53,117 bases of DNA from Psychrobacter sp. 5A.1 (lineage in GTDB: Bacteria > Pseudomonadota > Gammaproteobacteria > Pseudomonadales > Moraxellaceae), in contig NZ_JASDDJ010000020.1 in the NCBI RefSeq assembly GCF_030407455.1, forward strand, positions 1-53,117. The letters are read 5' to 3'. Below are positions 46,843 to 53,117 of the stretch, piece after piece. Every line of letters begins with the position of its first letter. Position 1 is the first letter of the stretch. A program made the translations under genes and the position numbers. The notes beneath the pieces are model-generated. The model ran no database searches. It saw nothing but the letters and a program-made list of their open reading frames with translations, and was not told the DNA's origin.

Positions 46843-47256
46843 CTACCAACGCTGACGGCGAACAAACACGAGCCAAGAAACAAAAATACCGACCAATAAG
46901 CTTATCAAAACGGTAAAGGCACCGTATAAAAATAACTGACCTTTACTTTCGTAGACCAACACATTCACTTGTGTTTGCAAATCATTCACTTGGCGCTGCA
47001 ATTGTGCATTGCGACTGAGCAACTCTTGATTGGCCGCTGACAATGCTTTATTGGACGGTTGCAATTGTGCCGTTAAGGTATTATTGATATCTAGTGTCGA
47101 GTTTCTTGTTGGCAAAGCGCTTGCTGCTAAAGGGTTAGCTGGATCAATAGCAGGTGCTATCGATGTAGCATGCGCTGAGACTGCTGCCATTAATATTAGG
47201 CCTATAAAGCCGCTTTTGTAACACCAATGATTTGAATAGGAGGCACACTGACTCAC
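46843..47256 (-). CDS. Envelope protein with coiled coil and C-terminal membrane anchor
   Basis: 137 residues. A signal-like hydrophobic segment (SGFIGLILMAAVSAHA, about 15-30) is followed by an Asn/Ala-rich linker, a coiled coil (about 65-105: SAANQELLSRNAQLQRQVND), and a transmembrane segment (FTVLISLLVGIFVSWLVFV) ending in basic RRQRW. The start ATG overlaps the yciI stop (ATGA), so it should be in the yciB-yciI operon. No family recognised with certainty. Confidence 0.65.
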   Translation of the reverse strand: MSQCASYSNHWCYKSGFIGLILMAAVSAHATSIAPAIDPANPLAASALPTRNSTLDINNTLTAQLQPSNKALSAANQELLSRNAQLQRQVNDLQTQVNVLVYESKGQLFLYGAFTVLISLLVGIFVSWLVFVRRQRW

Positions 47257-47579
47257 GATGCGGCAACTTGATCAGTACGATCGGTTGGTGCTGGCAGTGC
47301 TTGAACAAATGGCTTGATATCAACGTGACTATACACACCATCACGTAAGTAAGGCTCATCGTTTGCCCATGCTTGTGCTGCGTCAATAGAGTCAAAATCA
47401 GCAATGATTAAGCTGCCTGACATATCATTCTTGCCGTGTTCGATAGGCGTTGGACCTGCGATAATGAGGCGGCCTTGTTGATTTAACAATTTTAGACGTT
47501 CGATATGTTCAGTACGGGTAATCTGACGTTGTGCGCTGCTATTAGCCACGTCATGACCAATGATGGCAAATAAAGACAT
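47253..47579 (-). CDS. yciI: YciI-family protein
   Basis: 108 residues. The YciI/muconolactone isomerase-like fold is seen in MSLFAIIGHDVANS, the conserved HIERLKLLNQQGRLIIAGP, and GSLIIADFDSIDAAQAWAN. A catalytic-looking His-Asp pair (GHD near the N-terminus) is conserved in this family. Role unclear. It is in an operon: yciB upstream by 79 bp, and the coiled-coil protein downstream by overlap. Confidence 0.9.
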   Translation of the reverse strand: MSLFAIIGHDVANSSAQRQITRTEHIERLKLLNQQGRLIIAGPTPIEHGKNDMSGSLIIADFDSIDAAQAWANDEPYLRDGVYSHVDIKPFVQALPAPTDRTDQVAAS

Positions 47580-47658
47580 GAGACTTCCTTTGAGAATAAG
47601 AAAAAAGTAATAATGGGCTTCGGGCGTGTTTGATATTCGACCATGGCACTGACAGAAA

Positions 47659-48231
47659 CTATTTGGTGGTTTTGTCCGTCAGAGCAGGGTTTAAGTGCTT
47701 TTTTAGTACAGCAAACTGAGCGATGACAAACACCAACATAATCGGAATCCAGCCATAGGTCTTAAAGTTGATCCATGCCTCATCTGACATTGTGAACGCT
47801 GTGATATAATGCAGTACAGCCATCAGTGTAAAAAACAACGCCCAAGCAACCGTAAGTTTTTTCCAACCGCTAAGTGTCAGCGTAAATACTTCTTTCATCG
47901 CAAGCTGCATCAATGGCTTATTAATAGCAGCACTGACGAACAGCGTCAACGCAAAAATACCATTGATAATTGGCGACTTCCAGCGCAGGTAAATATCGTC
48001 ACGCAAGAGTAACGTGCCACCGCAGAATACAATCGTTAATAATAAGACAACCCATTGCTGCTTATCAAACTTGCCTTTTTGACGAATAAAATGAATGGCA
48101 TAAACGATAATAGTAGCGACGAGCAAAGCCCCTGCTGCTGCCAAAATACCGTTATAACGAGCCGCGATAAAAAAGGCAATTAAGGGAATAAAGTCTAATA
48201 AGGCTTTCATAGCAAAGGTTGTATCCAACAA
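47659..48231 (-). CDS. yciB: YciB (inner membrane-spanning/septation protein A)
   Basis: 190 residues with five membrane segments. The block ALLDFIPLIAFFIAARYNGI at the N-terminus and FKTYGWIPIMLVFVIAQFAV at the C-terminus fit the YciB/IspZ family, which takes part in envelope synthesis and cell division. yciB followed by yciI, with an RNase AM/TrpH-like gene next door, is also seen in other gamma-proteobacteria. First gene of the operon. Confidence 0.92.
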   Translation of the reverse strand: MLDTTFAMKALLDFIPLIAFFIAARYNGILAAAGALLVATIIVYAIHFIRQKGKFDKQQWVVLLLTIVFCGGTLLLRDDIYLRWKSPIINGIFALTLFVSAAINKPLMQLAMKEVFTLTLSGWKKLTVAWALFFTLMAVLHYITAFTMSDEAWINFKTYGWIPIMLVFVIAQFAVLKKHLNPALTDKTTK

Positions 48232-48542
48232 AAACGTATGCGGTAGTTTACACGTCTACTGCCTCAAAAAAAAGCAATCAACACGATAATCATGCGATAT
48301 AAGTAGCCTGTAGACCGATAACCTTTGATTGAACCTAATGGTATGAATACCAGCTCAAAATCAGCATTAAATACAGCAGTCATACGCAGCCAAATCCAAG
48401 TGTTCTGTACTTAGGCATTCGTTTAATATTTAAGCATTCAACATTTAAGCATTCAGCGCCGCCAGTAATCATAATGGTAGCGACTGTCAGCTAGCATTCC
48501 TCTCTTTTACGATTATTTTATTAAAATTTTAAGGCTTTCCTT
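48232..48542. other. Divergent promoter region yciB / PHP protein (311 bp)
   Basis: No gene. Short direct repeats of the type TAAGCATTCA occur at about 48431-48455 (CATTCGTTTAATATTTAAGC, then ATTCAACATTTAAGCATTCA). Nothing else stands out. Confidence 0.45.
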
Positions 48543-49418
48543 ATGAAAATCGACTTACATTGTCACAGTACTTGCTCGGATGGGACTTATGCACCGACCG
48601 AAGTCATACAACGCGCCCATGCAGCGGGCATCAACGTATTGGCATTGACGGATCATGACACGTTAGCAGGGATTGATGAAGCGAGAGTTGTTGCCACTGC
48701 TTGCGATATGCAGCTCATTAATGGGGTTGAAATCAGCTGTGAGCATACATTAAGTGGTGGCTATGGAAAAAATAAATCCACCAACAAGATTATCCATGTC
48801 CTTGGGCTTGATTTTACTGATTTAGACAAAATGCACGCAACGCTGCAGCAACTGCAAGACAGTCGCGCCACGCGTGGTCAGCGTATCGCCGAAAAATTGA
48901 GTGAGCTCTTAGATATCAATTATGATGAGCTGTGGCAAGCGGTTCTCGATAAAGCAGGAGGCAATCCACAAGCAGTCGGTCGCGCACATATTGGGCAAGT
49001 ACTGTTTGAGCGTGGTGAAGTCAAAACGGTTCAAAAAGCCTTTGATAAATATTTAGCGGACAACAAGCCTGCTTATGTGGCGATCGAAGCACTAACGATG
49101 CAGCATGGTATCGATTTGATCCATGAGTGTGGCGGTAAGGCAGTGCTCGCGCATCCCACACGTTATCAACTGTCAGCGACACGCGTGCGTAAATTGATTG
49201 AAGAGTTTGCGCAGCTGGGCGGCGATGCTTGTGAGCTACCAGCCACCAGTGAGCCAATCAGCACTCGCCGAATGGTTGATCGTAGCATTGCTGAGCATGG
49301 TCTGGCGGCATCCATCGGCAGTGACTTTCATGGTAGCAATATGCCATGGCGACGTTTGGGCGATGTGCCTGTCTTGAATGCTGACCAGCAAGGGGTTTGG
49401 GCATCTTTTGTAATGTGA
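48543..49418 (+). CDS. PHP-domain phosphoesterase (RNase AM/TrpH, YciV-like)
   Basis: 291 residues. PHP metal-site motifs are present: DLHCHSTCSDGTY, LALTDHDTLAGI, NGVEISCEH, then AHPTRY and the last motif ASIGSDFHG. The E. coli relative (RNase AM) removes nucleotides from the 5' end of RNA and also trims 23S rRNA 5' ends; related proteins hydrolyse 3',5'-bisnucleotides. It is divergent from yciB. Confidence 0.88.
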   Translation: MKIDLHCHSTCSDGTYAPTEVIQRAHAAGINVLALTDHDTLAGIDEARVVATACDMQLINGVEISCEHTLSGGYGKNKSTNKIIHVLGLDFTDLDKMHATLQQLQDSRATRGQRIAEKLSELLDINYDELWQAVLDKAGGNPQAVGRAHIGQVLFERGEVKTVQKAFDKYLADNKPAYVAIEALTMQHGIDLIHECGGKAVLAHPTRYQLSATRVRKLIEEFAQLGGDACELPATSEPISTRRMVDRSIAEHGLAASIGSDFHGSNMPWRRLGDVPVLNADQQGVWASFVM

Positions 49419-49742
49419 CTTTAACCTGTCTTTAACTGACTCTATAGTCGGTTCAATATAAATGATACCACCAGCTAAAAAATCAGCCAAAATAAGGCGT
49501 CATATGTTGACGCATAGATAGGTCAAATGGATTGATAATATAGGCAGAAGTTGTCACACTAATAATATATATCCCTAAAACTGAGATTGAGGGCGTTAAA
49601 ACCGCTACGTTTACAAAATGTAGTATTAACGTTCTTTTTCTATCTACTCATGTTTTTGGAAATGGTATAAGGTAAAGGTTCGTATCAGTGATTATTTTCG
49701 ATTAATGCATTTGATGTTTACTAAATAATCATAATATTGACT
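49419..49742. other. Spacer after the PHP gene
   Basis: About 320 bp, AT-rich, no credible gene or hairpin terminator found. It ends at the MITE-like copy C. Confidence 0.5.
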
Positions 49743-49897
49743 TAGGGCGTGTCCTCTAAATGGCCTAAAAATAGCTAAATTTTGCCCAACAGCGTCAAAT
49801 AGTTGGTTAGTATCCCGATATTATCTGCACTATTTTCCTCGTTTGACGGCAATTTTTCTCATTTTGCTCACCGTTTTTAAAATGAGGACATGGCCTA
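49743..49897. repeat. Near full-length MITE-like repeat, copy C (155 bp)
   Basis: TAGGGCGTGTCCTC begins the element and GAGGACATGGCCTA ends it; the inside matches copy A throughout. It lacks the 19-22 bp subterminal insert found in copies A and B. It ends 30 bp before the start codon of the diguanylate cyclase gene, so any promoter for that gene must lie in or left of the repeat. Confidence 0.92.
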
Positions 49898-49927
49898 ATA
49901 ATTTTCATACTCTGCGGTAGCCCATTT

Positions 49928-51385
49928 ATGGCTGTATCGATATCCCATCTAGGCTATAAAAAACTCTCTCAAATGATTTTTGAGTGGCAGGCTGTGGATA
50001 GAACATTACTGCTGGCACTATTCATCATTATGGAAGTGTCCTTGCATTGGCTGTGGTGTTTGTTTGTCTGGTGGCGACAAGATGCACTCAATAGCTATGT
50101 CAATATGAATTATCTGTATCCACTATGGTTAGGGATAAGCTTAGTCGGATTGTTTTTTTTGTGCATGGTTAAATGCTTGTACTATTCGAAAAATAATAAT
50201 GACAGTGTCTTAAGCAAATGGCAGATCGCTTTGATCTTGGTTTATACCGCTTATATTTCCACTGTCATTGTGATGATAGGGTACAGCAGTTTGTTTGCAG
50301 GTGTGTCGCTGGTGGGCGGTGCGATGCTAGCCATGATGCTTATCAAGCGCCGCTATGCTTGGCGTATGTTTTGGCTACACATTGTACTGATGCTACTGGC
50401 GATTCTGTCCCCTTATTTTGGCATTAATCTGCCCAATCTACGCCAGTTATCCGTTATTCATCCGATGCTTGCTAGTCATAATTATTTAACTTATAACGAA
50501 ATAATGGCTGCTGAGAATGCGGTTGCGGCTTTAGCCTTTGAAAATAACGTCATGAATTGGGACAGTATTAGTGCGCTACAGCGCTCGTCAGCACTTTTTT
50601 GGCGTTCGACGCATTTATATTTAGCGCTACCTAAAGCGATTTTTATGGTGTATATGTTTCGTGCTTTGTTATTGGTGTTAGATGACAGTAAGCATGAAAC
50701 CATGCGACATGCCAATCAGGATGAATTGACTCAACTAAAAAACCGCCGCTACGGTCTGAAAAAAATGAAGTATGCCTTGTCCACGGTACGAGAGTATCAA
50801 GACCTAAGCGTGATGCTGTTGGATTTGGACTGGTTCAAACAAATCAATGATAATTATGGTCATGATGTGGGTGATCACGTTTTGGTGGAAGTATCGCAAA
50901 CGCTATTGCAGTCGTTATCAGATGAGACCATCATCAGCCGCTACGGTGGCGAAGAGTTTTTGGTTGTCCTACCAGACACGGGGCATGAGTGCGCTATGTT
51001 GATTGCCGAGCAATTGCGACTAAGCATTGCCAAACATATCTTCAGTCCTAATGGTATACCTGATTTCAATGTGACGGCGAGCTTTGGGCTATATACCTTA
51101 ACTCATGCAGAACGCGCTGATATCGTCCAAGGATACAAGACTATCTCACAGAAAAAAACCCTAGGTCAGACATTGCCTCTCATCAAACCGATTGCCAGTC
51201 AACGCGCTGAGAGTCATATTGGATCAATGCAAAAACTGCCGAGTGATATCTGTCAACGCTTGATCAGTATGGCAGATAAGGCGTTGTATGAAGCCAAACA
51301 TCGTGGTCGCAACCAAGTCGTAAGTGCTAACAATATGTTGGTCGAAAAAGACTGTGGCGTGCTATCGCTCTATCAAAAGCGATAG
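49928..51385 (+). CDS. Membrane GGDEF diguanylate cyclase
   Basis: Makes cyclic di-GMP. Residues 1-260 carry about six hydrophobic segments (roughly 25-48, 63-86, 98-118, 120-140, 146-166 and 235-255), a membrane sensor of no named family. The catalytic domain starts at NQDELTQLKNRRYG; metal/substrate residues are in LLDLDWFKQINDNYGHDVGD, and the signature is SRYGGEEFLVVLP (GGEEF 340-344). The product-inhibition site RxxD that usually lies just before it is absent. An insertion of about 45 residues separates TASFGLYTL from ISMADKALYEAKHRGRNQV. 485 residues. The ATG has no good ribosome-binding site and follows the repeat by 30 bp. Confidence 0.88.
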   Translation: MAVSISHLGYKKLSQMIFEWQAVDRTLLLALFIIMEVSLHWLWCLFVWWRQDALNSYVNMNYLYPLWLGISLVGLFFLCMVKCLYYSKNNNDSVLSKWQIALILVYTAYISTVIVMIGYSSLFAGVSLVGGAMLAMMLIKRRYAWRMFWLHIVLMLLAILSPYFGINLPNLRQLSVIHPMLASHNYLTYNEIMAAENAVAALAFENNVMNWDSISALQRSSALFWRSTHLYLALPKAIFMVYMFRALLLVLDDSKHETMRHANQDELTQLKNRRYGLKKMKYALSTVREYQDLSVMLLDLDWFKQINDNYGHDVGDHVLVEVSQTLLQSLSDETIISRYGGEEFLVVLPDTGHECAMLIAEQLRLSIAKHIFSPNGIPDFNVTASFGLYTLTHAERADIVQGYKTISQKKTLGQTLPLIKPIASQRAESHIGSMQKLPSDICQRLISMADKALYEAKHRGRNQVVSANNMLVEKDCGVLSLYQKR

Positions 51386-51467
51386 CCAACCATTCATCAG
51401 CAACCACGTAATCAGCTAATACTGTGTGCGTATCAGCTGCCAGTCTTATCTTCTGTGAATTCTTTTA

Positions 51468-52733
51468 TCAAGACGCCAGTTGCTGCACCAAACTTGCCAA
51501 TACGCTGGTTGCAAAGCTGCCAGTCGTTAGCGTGAAACTTAAGACAAGCGTCTGCGAATCTTCTTCTGAATCATGCCATTCCCATGTTAATGCTTCGATA
51601 GGTAAACGCAGCGCTCGTCGTTGTGCCTTTATATCTCGTTGCTCTAATCCTGCTGCTAACTGCGTCAATAAAAGGCTATGTTGTACAGTATCATTTTCAA
51701 TGTCTGCCGCCGCATTACTGACTTTGTCATTGTCTATACCCCACATCACAGCCGTTGGATGGATATCACCACTAGCCATTCGTTCATGTAATGTGTCATC
51801 TATCTCTTCACTGGTAAATATCGATCCTGAGCCATCCAAATTAAACACTTCACCGGATAGGCCAGTATTCCAGCTACCATCTCGTACACGTGCTGCCAAT
51901 ATCTCATTGAATATCAAACTGCGGGCAGCAGACAGCTCCATCGTGTTTTGCTCGCGTGGGGCACGCTTGCTTTTGCTTTTTTTAGGCGATGGGCGAGGCG
52001 CTCGTGGTGGACGAGCAAACAGTGATAAGGATTCTCTGATATTATTGCCTTGCCGGCCAAAACGCTGTGGACCAAAATAATTGGGTACGCCGCTTTTACT
52101 AATACTCGCTAGGTGCTGCTCGACCGTTTCTTTTGCAGACAATCGTTGCTCAGGTTCTAGTGTTTCAGTATCGCTATTTTCAAACTGAATATCACGTAAG
52201 GTAATCACGAATTGATTGGCGCGGTGTGTGCCGCGATTGAGTTTTTTATTATGCCAATGCTGGTCGAGAATGGTGACAGATTCATGCTCCCCAATGTCTA
52301 TCGGTGCAAACTCCGTGGCTGGTAATTGTTTCTTTGGTATGCGCAGGCTAAACCACTGGGTCGTTAGTGCATGACGATCCTTTAATCCTGAATATCCAAC
52401 ATCACGCAATGGAATCTCTGCCCACTCTGATAGTAGTTTGGCCAAATAAGCAGTATTCATTCCTGATTTTTCAATATGCAACCATAGATGTTCACCTTCG
52501 CCTGTGAAGTCCAATGGCAATAGCTCATTAACGATGAAATCTGTAGTATTTGCTTTATAAGTTGCTCGTTTTAACGGTGGCTGCATCGGTTGTGGCAACT
52601 GCGTAGTATCTGCAGCAGCGGTAATATCGATATCAGCTATATCAGCGGATGCATTCGCAACTGGCTTGCTCTCCAAATGTGGTTCAGAGTCAGAGATCGT
52701 AGGCGTTTCAATATAGTTGTCTGGATAAGTCAT
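51468..52733 (-). CDS. truD: tRNA pseudouridine synthase TruD
   Basis: Makes pseudouridine-13 in tRNA-Glu. Catalytic Asp119 is in GYSGLKDRHALTTQWFS; the family also shows KATTDFIV-type text (NTTDFIVNELLP), ANQFVITLR and NYFGPQRFGRQG. The 421-residue length is above the usual 350 or so: an N-terminal extension (about 1-50, acidic) and a basic insert (RPPRAPRPSPKKSKSKRAPR) near residue 245 explain the excess. Convergent with the cyclase gene. Confidence 0.94.
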   Translation of the reverse strand: MTYPDNYIETPTISDSEPHLESKPVANASADIADIDITAAADTTQLPQPMQPPLKRATYKANTTDFIVNELLPLDFTGEGEHLWLHIEKSGMNTAYLAKLLSEWAEIPLRDVGYSGLKDRHALTTQWFSLRIPKKQLPATEFAPIDIGEHESVTILDQHWHNKKLNRGTHRANQFVITLRDIQFENSDTETLEPEQRLSAKETVEQHLASISKSGVPNYFGPQRFGRQGNNIRESLSLFARPPRAPRPSPKKSKSKRAPREQNTMELSAARSLIFNEILAARVRDGSWNTGLSGEVFNLDGSGSIFTSEEIDDTLHERMASGDIHPTAVMWGIDNDKVSNAAADIENDTVQHSLLLTQLAAGLEQRDIKAQRRALRLPIEALTWEWHDSEEDSQTLVLSFTLTTGSFATSVLASLVQQLAS

Positions 52734-53117
52734 AAAATAGTCTTTTATTTTGATTGTAAATTTAAAATGGAAGTCATAGTCATAGAGGTTTTAGGTGAGC
52801 CGCGAGAATTACGTTTTGCAACGCAGCAAACATACAAAAAAACAGCGTGTGCGCAGCGGGCTTGCTACTATCAATATAGTCGATCCATTTTAAAAAGCGT
52901 AGGGTTCTACTGGGATGAATTTTTCGAAGCCTTTATCATGCTTACGAACAGCCAGTGAGAAAACTTTATATCAATAGAACAGGGGGCTATGGCTGTATGT
53001 AGTATTTTTAGTCTGGATTAACTATAGATAGCATGTTAAAAACCCCACTCTCAACTTGAAATAAGCAAATCAAACTGAAGTGGCGGATTACCTAGTTTTT
53101 TATTGAGTACAAAGCAC
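52734..53117. other. Right-end region with no supported gene (384 bp)
   Basis: I find no convincing gene. A short minus-strand frame is open from the right edge for about 22 codons to a TGA at about 53050, so the tail of a gene lying mainly outside the window is possible. A plus-strand frame over part of truD and the spacer (52590-52958) lacks protein-like composition. Confidence 0.5.

Noticed and set aside
52590..52958. Plus-strand frame of 122 codons at the right end
   Set aside because: It overlaps truD in antisense and has the composition of a shadow frame; the part beyond truD has no protein-like pattern.
53050..53117. Minus-strand frame open to the right window edge (about 22 codons)
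   Set aside because: Too short to name; it could be the end of a gene or a chance frame.
1..53117. CRISPR arrays, prophage, toxin-antitoxin pairs or a new defence island
   Set aside because: No regular direct repeats with spacers, no phage structural or recombinase genes, and no paired small genes of that type. The small unknown genes at 29616-30927 are not arranged as a system.

Overview
The window looks like chromosomal DNA from a Moraxellaceae gamma-proteobacterium, most likely Psychrobacter. Reasons: moderate GC with AT-rich spacers, a SpoT with a decayed synthetase half as I recall for Acinetobacter, gene order such as recA-recX, gmk-rpoZ-spoT and ypjD-like/ffh, and many copies of a short repeat ending in TAGGGCGTGTCCTC. 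The genus is an inference from sequence character, not from a search. I see no rRNA, tRNA, CRISPR array, prophage or intact insertion sequence.

Layout. 1-5260: a DASS-type anion transporter, then recX and recA (minus strand), then about 1 kb without genes that carries two perfect DnaA boxes beside AT-rich DNA. 5261-11492: trmB, an unusual membrane protein ending in a type IV pilin-like domain, a Kef-type antiporter, an unknown protein and a His-rich zinc/cation exporter. 11703-18275 (all minus): priA, ridA, spoT, rpoZ, gmk. 18673-30927 (all plus): ispH, a small membrane protein, a thioesterase, katA, htpG, a membrane-anchored C13 (legumain-like) peptidase, fghA, a TIGR03643-like protein, rpe and three small unknown genes. 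31037-31564 (minus): rpmB-rpmG. 32049-42872: an Ig-like surface lipoprotein, purU, a ypjD-like cytochrome c assembly protein (minus), ffh, tsaB, uppP, rsmJ, a small membrane protein, ubiA and a DUF4112 protein. 42972-53117: a lipoprotein, a YiaA/YiaB protein, mnmC, a yciB-yciI-coiled-coil-protein operon, an RNase AM/TrpH-like PHP protein, a GGDEF diguanylate cyclase and truD.

Most genes are housekeeping: DNA repair and replication restart (recA, recX, priA), translation and tRNA/rRNA modification (trmB, tsaB, mnmC, truD, rsmJ, rpmB, rpmG, ffh), stringent response (spoT, rpoZ, gmk), and isoprenoid, quinone and envelope lipid metabolism (ispH, ubiA, uppP). Stress functions are katA, htpG, fghA, the antiporter and the cation exporter. 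The accessory signal is mainly the dispersed MITE-like repeat. At least three near-complete copies, one copy cut by the window edge, and about eight fragments or short variants lie only in intergenic DNA, several within 100 bp upstream of a start codon. I did not find a clear new defence or mobile system. The most distinctive items are the MITE family, the SpoT with a degenerate synthetase, the membrane-pilin fusion, the DnaA-box cluster, and the RecX with a long disordered N-terminus.
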